A stretch of DNA of 64,000 nt from Rhizobiales bacterium SYSU XM002 (GCA_009846685.1 VWVY01000008.1:53861-117860); one strand, 5' to 3'. Counted from the first letter of the stretch, positions 16,896-26,706 are shown. A program made the numbers and translations. The notes: generated from the letters alone by a model not told the origin.

Positions 16896-19800
16896 TTAGA
16901 AAGCTTCGCGATAGGGCAATGGGGTGTCGGGTTGGGGCCGCTCCTCGTGGGGGAGATCGACAAGCCGCCGTAGCGGCTTTTCGCCGTACCGGAGGAACAG
17001 AACCGGCGTCAGCAGCGCGTCAAGGAGTGTCGCCGTAATGAGACCGCCGAAGATCGTGATCGCAACGGGGTGGAGGATTTCCTTGCCAGGTGCATGGGCG
17101 TCGATCATCAGCGGCACGAGCGCGATGCCAGCGGAAAGCGCCGTCATCAGCACCGGTGTCATGCGTTCAAGCGAGCCGCGAATCACCAGTTCACGGCCGA
17201 AGGGCAGCCCTTCATTCAGCGCGAGGTTGATGTAGTGGCTGATTTTCAGAATGCCGTTGCGCGCGGCGATGCCGGTCAGGGTGATGAAGCCGATCATCGA
17301 GGCGACGGAGAGCGGTTGTCCGGTGAGCCACAGCGCGATGACCGAGCCGATCAGTGCCAGCGGCACTGAACCCATGATGATGAGCGCCAGCCTCATCGAG
17401 CGGTAGCGCGAATAGAGCAGCGCGAAGATCATTGCGAACGAGACCAGCGACAGGAGCGCGATGGTGCGGCTGGCCTCCTCCTGCGCCTGGAAAGTGCCTT
17501 CGAGCGTCGTGAAGGTGCCTGTCGGCAGTTTCGCTTCGCTGAGGATGCGGCGAATTTCCGCAACGATCACCGCCATGTCGGTGCGGCCATCGGAATTGGC
17601 GAGCACGACGATGCGTCTTTTGCCGTTCTCGCGCAGGATCTGGTTCGGACCGTCCGTCTCGCGCACGTCGGCGAGTGCGGATAGCGGCACCCAGCCACGT
17701 GGGGTTTCAATCAGCATCGCGGAGAGGGAACCGGTAGTGCGGTTGCGGTCGTCGAGTCGAAGGACGAGATCGAAACGGCGCGTGCCATCGACGAGGCGCG
17801 ACATCACGCGACCGTTCGAGAGCCGTTCGAGTTGCTCGGTGATCGTCGCCGGCGTGATGCCGTAAAGGGCGGCGCGTGCGTAATCCACGGTGATATCGAG
17901 ATGCGGGATGCGCACCTGTTTCTCCACCTGCAGATCGACGATTCCCGGCACGCCCGCGATCTGACCGCGCAGTTCCTCGGCGACGCGGCGAAGCTGATCG
18001 AGATCCTCGCCGAACACCTTGAGCGCGATCTGCGCCCGCACGCCAGAGAGCATATGATCAAGCCGATGCGAGATTGGCTGGCCAACATTGGTCACGAGCG
18101 GCAACACCGCGAGGCGCCCGCGGATATCCGCGATTACCGCCTCCTTTGCCCGCCCCGCCGGGCGGAGTTCGACTTCGATTTCCGAGGAATGGACACCCTC
18201 GGCGTGTTCGTCGAGTTCCGCGCGGCCCGTGCGCCGGCCGACCTGCTTCACCTCTGGCACCTCGAGGATCAACCGCTCGGCGACAAGGCCGATGCGCTGG
18301 CTTTCCGCGAGCGAGATACCCGGATTGAAGAGTGTGTTGATCGTCAGCGTGCCCTCGTTGAAAGGCGGCAGGAACGCACGTGGCAAATGCGCCGCCATCC
18401 AGATCGCACCGGCCACCATCGCCGCGACCGCGAGCATGAGGAGGCGCGGTCCGCGAAAGGCGAGATCGAGCACGCGCGCGTTAACGCGCTTGAGTCCCCG
18501 CACCAGCGCGCCGTCGCCATGATCGAAGCGCTTCAGGCCCGGCAGCATGTAGAAGGCCATCACCGGCGTCAGCGTGATCGAAACCACGAGGCTCATCAGA
18601 ATCGAGATGATGTAGGCCTTGCCGAGCGGCGCGAACAGGCGCCCCTCGATGCCCGAGAGCGCGAAAAGCGGCACAAACACCAGAACGATGATCGCGGTGG
18701 CGTAGACGATGCCGGAGCGGACCTCCTGGCTCGCCGCGACGACAATGTCGAACACCGATCGAGGATTTCCCGCCTCGCGGTTCTCGCGCAGACGACGAAA
18801 GATGTTCTCGACGTCGACAACGGCATCATCAACCAGTTCGCCGATCGCGATGGCGAGACCGCCGAGTGTCATGGTGTTGATGGAAAGCCCCATTGCCGAG
18901 AAGACGATCGCGGTCGCCAGCACCGAGACGGGAATGGCCGTCAACGAGATGATGGTGGTGCGGGCATTGAGCAGGAACAGGAACAGCACCACAGCGACGA
19001 CCGCTATGGCTTCAGCGAGCACCTTCCTCAGATTCTGGATCGAGGCTTCGATGAAGTTGGCCTGCCGGAAGAGGACATTGTCGGCCTTGACACCAGCCGG
19101 CAGAGCCTGACTGAGATCGCGCAGCGCCGCTTCGAGTTCACCTGTCAGCCGAAGGGTATCGATATCGGGTTGCTTCTCGATCGAAAGCACCACCGCAGGC
19201 TTGCCCATGAAGCCGGAATCGCCGCGCTTGAGACGTGCGCCATAGGAAACCTCCGCCACCTGATCGAGACGAATCGGCGCCTCGCGGCTCACGCCCACGA
19301 CGAGTGCCGCGAGATCGGCGAGCTTCAACGTGCGGCCGACGTTGCGGATCAGGAACTCGCGTGAATACTGGTCGGAGAAGCCGCCTCCCGTGTTGGTGCC
19401 GAAAGCCGCGAGCGTCTTCTCGATCTGTTCGAGCGTGATGCCGAGCGCGCGCATCGCGGCCGGGTTCGGCGCGACCCTGTATTGCCGAACCTCGCCCCCC
19501 ATCGGAATCACTTGCGCAACGCCGGGAATGGTGAGCAAACGCGGCCGGATCACGAAATCGGCGATCTCGCGCATCTCCATTGGCGAGACGCTGTCCGGTC
19601 CCGTCATCGCAACCAGCAGCACCTGCCCCATGATCGAGGAGATCGGCCCCATCTGCGGCGTGACATTCTGCGGCAAGCGGTCTCGAACCAACGCTAGGCG
19701 TTCGGCAATCTGCTGCCGGTTGCGGTAGATATCGGTGCCCCAGTCAAACTCGACATAGACGATCGACAGCCCGACGCCGGATACGGACCGCACGCGCGTA

Positions 19801-20036
19801 ACGCCCGGCAGGCCGTTCATCTGTGTCTCGATCGGGAACGTGACGAGTTGCTCGACCTCTGGCGGCGCGAGCCCTTCAGCCTCGGTCATTACCGTGACGG
19901 TCGGTTTGTTGAGATCTGGCAGAACGTCGACCGGCAGGCGCGAGATCGCGAAGGCCCCGTAGAGCATCAGCACACCCGCGAAGGCGAGGACGAGCAAACG
20001 GTTCTTCAGCGACTGGGTTACGAGGAAACGAAACAT
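16896..20036 (-). CDS. Heavy-metal efflux RND pump (CusA/CzcA family)
   Basis: 1046-residue inner-membrane proton/cation antiporter of the HME-RND family. The N-terminal segment (MFRFLVTQSLKNRLLVLA), periplasmic porter loops after TM1 and TM7, and the TM4 motif GELVDDAVVDVENIF with the paired aspartates used in proton transfer are all present. Length is typical (about 1040). The adaptor gene ends 2 bases before its start. Cu/Ag versus Co/Zn/Cd/Ni cannot be decided from what I can see. No outer-membrane factor gene follows, so the pump must recruit a TolC-like channel encoded elsewhere. Confidence 0.96.
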   Translation of the reverse strand: MFRFLVTQSLKNRLLVLAFAGVLMLYGAFAISRLPVDVLPDLNKPTVTVMTEAEGLAPPEVEQLVTFPIETQMNGLPGVTRVRSVSGVGLSIVYVEFDWGTDIYRNRQQIAERLALVRDRLPQNVTPQMGPISSIMGQVLLVAMTGPDSVSPMEMREIADFVIRPRLLTIPGVAQVIPMGGEVRQYRVAPNPAAMRALGITLEQIEKTLAAFGTNTGGGFSDQYSREFLIRNVGRTLKLADLAALVVGVSREAPIRLDQVAEVSYGARLKRGDSGFMGKPAVVLSIEKQPDIDTLRLTGELEAALRDLSQALPAGVKADNVLFRQANFIEASIQNLRKVLAEAIAVVAVVLFLFLLNARTTIISLTAIPVSVLATAIVFSAMGLSINTMTLGGLAIAIGELVDDAVVDVENIFRRLRENREAGNPRSVFDIVVAASQEVRSGIVYATAIIVLVFVPLFALSGIEGRLFAPLGKAYIISILMSLVVSITLTPVMAFYMLPGLKRFDHGDGALVRGLKRVNARVLDLAFRGPRLLMLAVAAMVAGAIWMAAHLPRAFLPPFNEGTLTINTLFNPGISLAESQRIGLVAERLILEVPEVKQVGRRTGRAELDEHAEGVHSSEIEVELRPAGRAKEAVIADIRGRLAVLPLVTNVGQPISHRLDHMLSGVRAQIALKVFGEDLDQLRRVAEELRGQIAGVPGIVDLQVEKQVRIPHLDITVDYARAALYGITPATITEQLERLSNGRVMSRLVDGTRRFDLVLRLDDRNRTTGSLSAMLIETPRGWVPLSALADVRETDGPNQILRENGKRRIVVLANSDGRTDMAVIVAEIRRILSEAKLPTGTFTTLEGTFQAQEEASRTIALLSLVSFAMIFALLYSRYRSMRLALIIMGSVPLALIGSVIALWLTGQPLSVASMIGFITLTGIAARNGILKISHYINLALNEGLPFGRELVIRGSLERMTPVLMTALSAGIALVPLMIDAHAPGKEILHPVAITIFGGLITATLLDALLTPVLFLRYGEKPLRRLVDLPHEERPQPDTPLPYREAF

Positions 20037-20038
20037 CG

Positions 20039-21523
20039 CTAGCGCACCTGATGCAGAAGCTCGGCACCGGTCGTGACGATCCGCTTGCCGGCATCAAGTC
20101 CGGAAATCACTAGCATTCGGCTTGCATCGAGGGGTTCGACGCGCACTTCGCGCGGCACGAAACGTTCGGGATTCGATTGCTCGTAGACGACCATCGCCCC
20201 GTTGGCGGCGCGGATGACGCTGGTGCGCGGCACGGCAAGGCCCTGCTGCTCCCGGCCGGTTCCGGCGAGAACGGTGACGAGCTGGCCAAGCCGCAGCTGA
20301 CCGTTCTGCTCGGTGATGGAGAAATGCAGCGGCACCGCCTGATTGCGATCCGAAAGCCCGGCACCTTCGAAGCGGAGGTTGATCGCCCGACCGTCCGCGA
20401 GGTTCGCGCTGCCCGCTTCGCCGGCGACGACACCGGAGTAGCTGAGCGCCTCGACCCAGAGTCGGGTCGGATCGACGATCTGGAACAGGATCGTGTTCGG
20501 GTCCGCCATCTGGCCTGCGACGACGCTGGCCGAGGCGAGAACGCCATCGACAGGGGCGACCAGATGTTCGGGCTCGCGCTGGAACTTCTCGACCGCGCGG
20601 CGGCGCGCCTGCAATCCCGTCAGTTCGATCTCGGAATCCTCGATCTGGGCCCGCGTGATGGAGCCGACCGCAAGCTGACGGTAGCGTTCGAGCCGCCGCG
20701 AGACGAGCGCAATCTGCTGGTCGAGTTCGCGAATCTGCTGTGCCTGCGAAGTCAGGTCTGCCGCCGAAATAGCCGGTTGGACGATGGCGAGAACCTCGCC
20801 TGCCTTGATCGGCGCCCCGAGCCGCTTGAAGCCGCCGGGCGGCGGCGAAATCCGGCCGGTAACAGAAGCCTGCACAACCCCGCTCGCGTTTGGATCGGGC
20901 ACGATCCGCCCCGGCAGCGTCACGCTTTGCCGATGTGTCTCCATTGCGGTTTTCAGATTGGCGAGGCCGAGAATGCGCTGGCTGGTTTTCGGTACGAAGA
21001 CAGCACCATCCGGCAGGCGCTGGGCGAGGTCGGTCGTGCCCACCTTGGGCTTTGACGGGTCGTCCACCGGCACGACAAGTGCACCCGTCAGCACGTCGAT
21101 CTCGCCGCCGACACTCACTGTAGCAATGAGATCGTATTTTCCAGGTTTCGTGGCGAAAGGTGAATCGACCCTGTAGAGCCCACCGCCGAGTGCATTGGCC
21201 TTGATCGTGCCGCCCGGCGTATCGATGTCGATCTCGGCGCCCTCGACCGGAACATTGCCGAGAAAGCGGTCGAGATGGAGGGTTAGCTTGCCCTCGCGCA
21301 GCACGCCAACCATTTCGAACTGCTCTGAAGAGGTCTCGAAACGCGGCGCAATGCTGCCGGAGACCGGTGTTGGCGGCGCGCCGTGATCGTGTCCCTCGTG
21401 CGCACGGGCGGGAAACAGGGGCAGCGATACCGCCAGCAGGGCCAGCACGAAGATTTTTCCGAAGTGCACGCACAAATCCCGAAATCGATCAATCCATACG
21501 GCTATGCCGGACGAAGGATTCAC
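20039..21523 (-). CDS. RND efflux periplasmic adaptor (CusB/CzcB family)
   Basis: 494-residue membrane-fusion protein linking the RND pump to an outer-membrane channel. Hydrophobic signal segment IFVLALLAVSLPLFPARA is followed by a His-rich mature start (HEGHDHG) that may bind metal. Then come a beta-barrel/lipoyl part (GRISPPPGGFKRLGAPIKAGEVLAIVQPA) and a coiled-coil hairpin around AQQIRELDQQIALVSRRLERYRQL. The extra N-terminal domain of about 130 residues is typical of CzcB-like adaptors. The start is uncertain: ATG at 21523, or an in-frame GTG at 21469 closer to the signal peptide. It begins 29 bases after the sensor kinase stop. Confidence 0.92.
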   Translation of the reverse strand: MNPSSGIAVWIDRFRDLCVHFGKIFVLALLAVSLPLFPARAHEGHDHGAPPTPVSGSIAPRFETSSEQFEMVGVLREGKLTLHLDRFLGNVPVEGAEIDIDTPGGTIKANALGGGLYRVDSPFATKPGKYDLIATVSVGGEIDVLTGALVVPVDDPSKPKVGTTDLAQRLPDGAVFVPKTSQRILGLANLKTAMETHRQSVTLPGRIVPDPNASGVVQASVTGRISPPPGGFKRLGAPIKAGEVLAIVQPAISAADLTSQAQQIRELDQQIALVSRRLERYRQLAVGSITRAQIEDSEIELTGLQARRRAVEKFQREPEHLVAPVDGVLASASVVAGQMADPNTILFQIVDPTRLWVEALSYSGVVAGEAGSANLADGRAINLRFEGAGLSDRNQAVPLHFSITEQNGQLRLGQLVTVLAGTGREQQGLAVPRTSVIRAANGAMVVYEQSNPERFVPREVRVEPLDASRMLVISGLDAGKRIVTTGAELLHQVR

Positions 21524-21551
21524 GCCGATTGCGGGATTGTTTCAGTTTGTT

Positions 21552-22886
21552 TCAGGATGCGGCTTTGCGCTGCCTTGGTAAATCGACCCTTGCCGTAAGG
21601 CCGCCGGCAGGGCGATTGACAAGCGTGATCTGACCGCCGTGCCCCCTGACGATATCCTTGGCAATCGACAGACCAAGACCGAACCCGCCCGTCTCCCGGC
21701 TGCGCGAGGGTTCGAGCCGCGTGAATGGCTGGAACATCTCGGCCATGCGCTGCTCGGGAATGCCTGGTCCCTCGTCGGACACCTCGACACTGATGCTCTC
21801 ATCCTGAGACTCGATAGCAACGTGCGCGCGCCCGCCGTATTTGATCGCGTTCTCGATCAGGTTGCGGAAGGCGCGTTTGAGGGCGAGCGGCCTTGCCTCG
21901 ACAATCGCCGGCGGTGCATCACCGATTGCCGCGTCTGCACCCCGGTCGGCGGCTTCGTCGACGAGCGTCGTCAGGAGCGCAACGAGATCGAGCGGGCGCG
22001 GATCCTCGTCCTTTCGGTCACCGCGGAGATGCGCGAGTGTCTGGTCGAGCATTTGCTCCATCTCACCGATATCGCGGATCAGACCTTCGACCTGAGGGCG
22101 GTCGGCAAGTGTTTCGGCGCGCAAACGCATTCGCGTCAGTGGTGTTTTCAGGTCGTGCGATACCGCCGCCAGTGTCTGCGTCCGCGTGTTGACGAGTTCG
22201 CGGATGCGTTCCTGCATCTCGTTGAAAGCGGTCGCGACGTCGCGGATTTCCTGTGGTCCGGTCTCGGGTACGTCGACCCTGTCCGTGCCGTGATAGAGCT
22301 GGCGGGCTGCGGTGGAGAAGCGGCGGAGCGGCTTCGTCATCCAGCCGATGACGAGAACGGAAATGGCGACCACGCCTAGCGCCATGAGGCTCGTGGAAAG
22401 AAGCGTCCCGTGGCTGGTCTGCGGTCGCACATCCGGTGCGAAGAGCGCGAAGTTGATCCAGCTCTGATCGGGAATACGCAGCGAGATCAGCGCGAGATGC
22501 GGGTCGGTCTCCGCCTTCCGGTTGGCCCCGACGATGATATCGTCGTCCACGAGGTCGGGCCCCAGTTCCTTCAGGCGCGCGCGCAGCCCGAGCCAGGCGT
22601 CGGCACCCGGCCCGCCGGCGCGTGCCTTTTCGGTGGCGCTCCAGTGCGCCTCGACCGGCCCGCCGGAGAACTCATGCGCGACGTTTTCCCGTTCGGCCGG
22701 CGCAACACGCATGACTGAGCGACGAATGGTGAGCAGGCGATCGGCGAGCCGTGTTTCATTCGCAAGGCTCATTTCGCGATCCAGTGCGTGGCGGTACGCA
22801 TAGAGCGAGGCGACGTGGACGACGCCGATACCCAGCAGCATGAGCAGGATCGTGCGGGCGGCAAGCGTATCCAGCCAGCGGATCAT
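21552..22886 (-). CDS. Two-component sensor histidine kinase (EnvZ/OmpB-like)
   Basis: 444-residue membrane kinase: TM1 at about 12-32, a periplasmic sensor of about 130 residues, TM2 at about 165-187, a HAMP linker (MTKPLRRFSTAARQLYHG), the H-box AVSHDLKTPLTRMRLRAE with the phospho-accepting His near 245, and an HATPase_c domain with NLIENAIKYGG, DEGPGIP and GGFGLGLSIAKDI. It overlaps the response-regulator gene by 4 bases and is followed directly by the efflux genes, so it probably senses periplasmic metal and induces them. The ligand is inference. Confidence 0.95.
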   Translation of the reverse strand: MIRWLDTLAARTILLMLLGIGVVHVASLYAYRHALDREMSLANETRLADRLLTIRRSVMRVAPAERENVAHEFSGGPVEAHWSATEKARAGGPGADAWLGLRARLKELGPDLVDDDIIVGANRKAETDPHLALISLRIPDQSWINFALFAPDVRPQTSHGTLLSTSLMALGVVAISVLVIGWMTKPLRRFSTAARQLYHGTDRVDVPETGPQEIRDVATAFNEMQERIRELVNTRTQTLAAVSHDLKTPLTRMRLRAETLADRPQVEGLIRDIGEMEQMLDQTLAHLRGDRKDEDPRPLDLVALLTTLVDEAADRGADAAIGDAPPAIVEARPLALKRAFRNLIENAIKYGGRAHVAIESQDESISVEVSDEGPGIPEQRMAEMFQPFTRLEPSRSRETGGFGLGLSIAKDIVRGHGGQITLVNRPAGGLTARVDLPRQRKAAS

Positions 22887-23593
22887 GGACGGGAGACCTT
22901 CGGAACGAACATGTAGCCGGCGCCCCGGATCGTGCGGATCATCGCCGGGCTTTCCGCATGCGGTTCGATCTTCTTGCGCAGGCGGCTGACCTGAACGTCG
23001 ATGGCCCGGTCGAAGACGGCGTCAGGATGGGCGCGGGCGGCATCCAGCAGTTGCTCGCGCGAGAGCACGCGGTTCGGGGCTTCGAGAAAGGCGAACAGCA
23101 GATCGTATTCACCGGTCGAGAGATCGACCATCACGCCGTCCGGATTGAGCAGTTCCCGGCGCTCGATCGAGAGCGTCCAGCCTTCGAAACTGAAGCCGCC
23201 GGGGGCTTCGCCGCTAGAAGGCTTGAGGCCGGCTCCCGAGCGCCGCAGGACCGCCCGGACCCGCGCCATCAGTTCCCGCGGATTGAAGGGCTTCGTGACG
23301 TAGTCATCGGCACCGATTTCCAGTCCGGCGATCCGGTCGGCATCCTCCGCGCGCGCGGTCAGCATAATGATCGGCATCGTGCTTTCCCGACGGATGTCGC
23401 GACACAGTTCGAGACCGTCCTGTCCGGGCAGCATGAGATCGAGGATGGCGAGATCGAAGGCGGCATGTGCCATCAGCCGCTGTGCTTCCGCGCCATCCCG
23501 CGCCATGCCGACGGAAAAACCGTTGGATTCGAGAAACGCGGCCAGCAGGGTCCGGATGTCGCGATCGTCATCGACGATCAGGATCGATGTCAT
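22883..23593 (-). CDS. OmpR/PhoB-family response regulator
   Basis: 236-residue regulator with an N-terminal receiver (acidic pocket DDDRD near 8-12, phospho-acceptor Asp52 in LAILDLMLPGQDG, conserved Thr in MLTAR and Lys in VTKPFNPREL) and a C-terminal winged helix (about 135-232; ending TIRGAGYMFVPKV). First gene of the five-gene minus-strand unit RR-kinase-adaptor-pump-small protein; ATGA overlap with the kinase gene. It most likely activates this operon. Confidence 0.96.
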   Translation of the reverse strand: MTSILIVDDDRDIRTLLAAFLESNGFSVGMARDGAEAQRLMAHAAFDLAILDLMLPGQDGLELCRDIRRESTMPIIMLTARAEDADRIAGLEIGADDYVTKPFNPRELMARVRAVLRRSGAGLKPSSGEAPGGFSFEGWTLSIERRELLNPDGVMVDLSTGEYDLLFAFLEAPNRVLSREQLLDAARAHPDAVFDRAIDVQVSRLRKKIEPHAESPAMIRTIRGAGYMFVPKVSRP

Positions 23594-23685
23594 GCCGCCA
23601 AGCCCCTCTCCTGCAACTCCTCTTCCGCATCAGCCGCAACATAGTTCAGATTCGTGCAAAAGCCTTCCGCTCATTGCGGAACTGA

Positions 23686-24621
23686 TCATGGTGTCTCGAC
23701 GCGGGGCGGGTGCAGTCGCGGCAGGAAGTGCGCGCAGCGCTCCTGTGCGAAATTGCGGAAGGCGAGTGCGGTCGGCGAAAGATCGCGGTCGGTCCGGTGC
23801 AGGACATACCAGTGGCGGATGATCGGCAGGCCGGTTACGTCGAGCGTGACGAGGCGGCCGTCGGCGATCTCCGCCGCAATCGTGTGCGCGGAAATCAGCG
23901 CGATTCCGAGTCCGGCCATCACAGCCTGCTTGATGGTTTCGTTGGACCCCAGTTCGATGCCGATCTGCGCACGCTGCACGGCGATATCACCGATGAAATA
24001 GTCGAACAGCGAGCGCGAGCCCGAGCCTTCCTCGCGGAACAGGAAGGTCTCGCCCGCGAGCAGGCTCTTCGACAGACTGATGCCGCCGGCGAGACGGTGA
24101 CTGGGGGGCGCGACCAGAACATAGGGGTGCGCGCCGATGGGATAGCGCTGCGTCGGAATGTCGTTCGGCGGGCGCCCTGTCAGCGCCACGTCAACCTCGA
24201 ACCGGCGCAGGGCTTCCATCGTCGCGTCACGATTGCCGATGGTGAGGCGGAAATCGACGCCAGGAAATTCCTGCGTGAAAGCCGAGATCAGACGCGGCGC
24301 GAAATACTTCGCGGTCGAGACGACGCCTACAGAGAGTCGGCCACCCTTGCCAGTGCGCACGACTTCCATCTTTTCACGGAATTCGCGAATCGCGTTCTCG
24401 ATCTTGCGCGCCGCCTCCAGCGCAATGTCGCCTGCCATGTTGGGGCGGAGGCCCGCCGGCGTCCGGTCGAAGAGTGGTAGGCCGACCGTCTCTTCCAGCG
24501 CCTTGATGCGGGCGGTGAGCGCGGCGGGCGTCATGTTGAGCTGGGCTGCGGCTGCGACCAATGAGCCTGCCGTTCCGACGGCCTGGAGCGTCTCGATCTG
24601 ACGCAGGGTCAGGGTTTGCAT
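23686..24621 (-). CDS. cbbR: LysR-type regulator of the Calvin operon (CbbR)
   Basis: 311-residue LysR-type protein. HTH LRQIETLQAVGTAGSLVAAAAQLNMTPAALTARIKALE is in residues 4-45, with the effector-binding domain from about 90 (LSVGVVSTAKYFAPRLISAF). It is divergent from fbp and the cbb operon, the classical position of CbbR, which activates the operon when metabolites such as RuBP, PEP or NADPH signal carbon or redox state. The start at 24621 is preferred because the longer frame from 24636 would run into the palindromic CbbR box. Functional assignment depends on family plus position. Confidence 0.93.
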   Translation of the reverse strand: MQTLTLRQIETLQAVGTAGSLVAAAAQLNMTPAALTARIKALEETVGLPLFDRTPAGLRPNMAGDIALEAARKIENAIREFREKMEVVRTGKGGRLSVGVVSTAKYFAPRLISAFTQEFPGVDFRLTIGNRDATMEALRRFEVDVALTGRPPNDIPTQRYPIGAHPYVLVAPPSHRLAGGISLSKSLLAGETFLFREEGSGSRSLFDYFIGDIAVQRAQIGIELGSNETIKQAVMAGLGIALISAHTIAAEIADGRLVTLDVTGLPIIRHWYVLHRTDRDLSPTALAFRNFAQERCAHFLPRLHPPRVETP

Positions 24622-24636
24622 CGCATATCCCATCAT

Positions 24637-24670
24637 TCAAAAATTTTGAAAGAGAACTTAAATTAATTCA
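24637..24670. promoter_or_regulatory. Tandem CbbR (LysR) binding boxes of the cbb control region
   Basis: Two TNA-N7-TNA motifs lie in the cbbR-fbp gap. The first (24637-24649) is TCA-N7-TGA within a longer palindrome TTCAAAAATTTTGAA (24636-24650). The second (24658-24670) is TTA-N7-TCA. Their centres are 21 bp apart, two helical turns, the spacing expected for the recognition and activation half-sites of a LysR tetramer. The strong palindrome is nearest cbbR, as usual for the autoregulatory site. The match to the family consensus is seen directly; occupancy is inferred. Confidence 0.75.
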
Positions 24671-24746
24671 GTTTTCTTGTTTCCGAAAGCCGTCATAGTC
24701 CCGGCAACGACAAGCCGCCGCCAAGGCGGGTCCTTGGGAGGATGGG

Positions 24747-25793
24747 ATGATGACCGGAGCGCAGGCGATCGGTACGGATCTGGCGAGCTATCTCGCGAAG
24801 GCGGCTTCTCCCGACATCGCGACCCTTGTCGAGGCGATCGCGCAGACCTCGGTGCTCATCGCGCAGACCATCCGGCGCGGTGCGCTCGAAGGAGCGTTGG
24901 GCGCGCAGGTTGGCGCAGCCAATCATGATGGCGATGCGCAGAAAGCGCTCGATGTGCTGGCCGACCAGCGTTTCATGGAGGCGCTGCGCTATGCCGGAGC
25001 GGCGGCCGTGATCTCCGAGGAGCAGGCCAAGCCCGATATCCTGCGCGCCGGCGGCGGACTGATCGTGGCGATCGATCCGCTCGATGGCTCCTCCAACATC
25101 GACACCAATGTCTCGATCGGCACGATCTTCTCGATCCAGCGCGCCAGCGCGGACGAGTTGGCGACCGGCGCGGCCTTCCGCAAGCCCGGCAGCGCGCAGG
25201 TGGCGGCCGGCTTCGTGATCTACGGACCGCAGACCGCGCTCGTCTTCTCCGTGGGGGCCGGCACACATGTCGCGACGCTCGATGTCGCGGCGGGACAGTT
25301 CTACCTCACCCGGATGGCGGTTCTGGTGCCGGAAGGTTCGCCGGAATTCGCGATCAACGCCTCGAACTACCGCCACTGGCACGCTCCGGTGCAGGCCTAT
25401 ATCGACGATCTCATTGAGGGTGCGGACGGTCCACGCGGCAAGAACTTCAACATGCGCTGGATCGCCTCGCTGGTCGCGGATGCCTATCGCATTTTCGTGC
25501 GCGGCGGCGTGTTTCTTTACCCCGGCGACACCCGCAAGGGCTACGAGCGCGGCCGGCTGCGTCATCTCTACGAGGCGAACCCCATCGCCTTTCTCATCGA
25601 GCAGGCGGGCGGGGCTGCGACGGACGGAGTCAACCGCATTCTCGACGCGGTGCCACAGGGCATCCACGACCGCATCCCTTTCGTGTTCGGCTCGATCGAC
25701 AAGGTGGACCGCATTCGTCGCTACCACCTTGAAAACATCGAATCCGCCGACGATTCCCCGCTTTTCGGCCGACGTGGCCTGTTGCGCGCCTGA
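24747..25793 (+). CDS. fbp: Fructose-1,6-bisphosphatase class I (CbbF)
   Basis: First structural gene of the Calvin operon. It hydrolyses fructose-1,6-bisphosphate (and in autotrophs often sedoheptulose-1,7-bisphosphate) for RuBP regeneration. The 348-residue class I FBPase carries the metal/phosphate signature DPLDGSSNIDTNVSIGTIFS from residue 110 and the substrate-contact NFNMRW and GGVFLYPGD blocks. The ATG at 24747 follows GGGAGG; a second ATG directly adjoins it. No separate SBPase gene is seen, so the enzyme probably serves both steps. Confidence 0.96.
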   Translation: MMTGAQAIGTDLASYLAKAASPDIATLVEAIAQTSVLIAQTIRRGALEGALGAQVGAANHDGDAQKALDVLADQRFMEALRYAGAAAVISEEQAKPDILRAGGGLIVAIDPLDGSSNIDTNVSIGTIFSIQRASADELATGAAFRKPGSAQVAAGFVIYGPQTALVFSVGAGTHVATLDVAAGQFYLTRMAVLVPEGSPEFAINASNYRHWHAPVQAYIDDLIEGADGPRGKNFNMRWIASLVADAYRIFVRGGVFLYPGDTRKGYERGRLRHLYEANPIAFLIEQAGGAATDGVNRILDAVPQGIHDRIPFVFGSIDKVDRIRRYHLENIESADDSPLFGRRGLLRA

Positions 25794-25814
25794 CCGCCTC
25801 TTCCGGAGAACATC

Positions 25815-26690
25815 ATGTCCACCAAGCATCCGATCATCGCGATCACGGGCTCTTCCGGTGCCGGTACGACCTCGGTCAAGAAGACTTTCGTGGAAATCTT
25901 CCGGCGGGAGAACGTCAAAGCCGCGTTCATTGAGGGTGATGCCTTCCATCGTTACGACCGGGCCGAGATGCGGCATCGGATGTCAACGGCGGGCAGCGAA
26001 GGCAATAATCACTACAGCCATTTCGGGGTCTATGCGAACCTCCTCAGCAAGCTGGAAGAGACCTTCCGCGAATATGGCGAGACGGGCAACGGGCAGACGC
26101 GCACCTATGTTCACGACGCCGAGGAGGCCGCCGAATTCGGGGTCGAGCCGGGAAAGTTCACGCCCTGGCGGTCATTCCCCGAGAATACGGATCTCCTTTT
26201 CTATGAAGGGCTTCACGGTGCAGTGGTCGCGGACGGGCTCAATCTCGCCCGGCATGTCGATCTCAAGATCGGCGTCGTGCCGGTCATCAATCTCGAATGG
26301 ATCCAGAAGCTCCATCGCGACCGTTCGGCACGCGGGTACTCCACAGAAGCGGTGACCGACACGATCCTGCGCCGGATGCCGGACTACGTGAACGTGATCT
26401 GTCCGCAGTTCGCGGAAACGGACATCAACTTCCAGCGGGTGCCAACGGTCGATACCTCGAACCCGTTCATCGCGCGCTGGATTCCCACGCCCGATGAATC
26501 ACTGGTCGTGATCCGCTTCAAGAATCCGCGCGGCATCGATTTTCCGTATCTGCTCTCGATGATCCACGACAGCTTCATGAGCCGGGCGAACTCTATCGTC
26601 ATTCCCGGCGGCAAGCTCGACATCGCGATGCAGCTCATCCTCACACCCATGATCATGAAGCTCGTGGAGCGCCGCCGCCGCGCGCTCTGA
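25815..26690 (+). CDS. prk: Phosphoribulokinase
   Basis: Phosphorylates ribulose-5-phosphate to RuBP, the CO2 acceptor. The 291-residue length is that of the proteobacterial class I octameric PRK. The P-loop GSSGAGTTS is at 12-20, followed by the [10 protein letters not shown] acidic region and a [10 protein letters not shown] block, then [11 protein letters not shown]. Proteobacterial PRKs are commonly activated by NADH and inhibited by AMP. It sits 21 bases after fbp with a GGAG ribosome site and precedes tkt. Confidence 0.97.
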   Translation: MSTKHPIIAITGSSGAGTTSVKKTFVEIFRRENVKAAFIEGDAFHRYDRAEMRHRMSTAGSEGNNHYSHFGVYANLLSKLEETFREYGETGNGQTRTYVHDAEEAAEFGVEPGKFTPWRSFPENTDLLFYEGLHGAVVADGLNLARHVDLKIGVVPVINLEWIQKLHRDRSARGYSTEAVTDTILRRMPDYVNVICPQFAETDINFQRVPTVDTSNPFIARWIPTPDESLVVIRFKNPRGIDFPYLLSMIHDSFMSRANSIVIPGGKLDIAMQLILTPMIMKLVERRRRAL

Positions 26691-26706
26691 AGCCGGGAGA
26701 AAACGC

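Noticed and set aside
17832..19364. Plus-strand frame (510 codons) opposite the RND pump
   Set aside because: Translation is rich in His, Arg, Asp and Glu with no motif; the minus strand encodes a canonical HME-RND protein.
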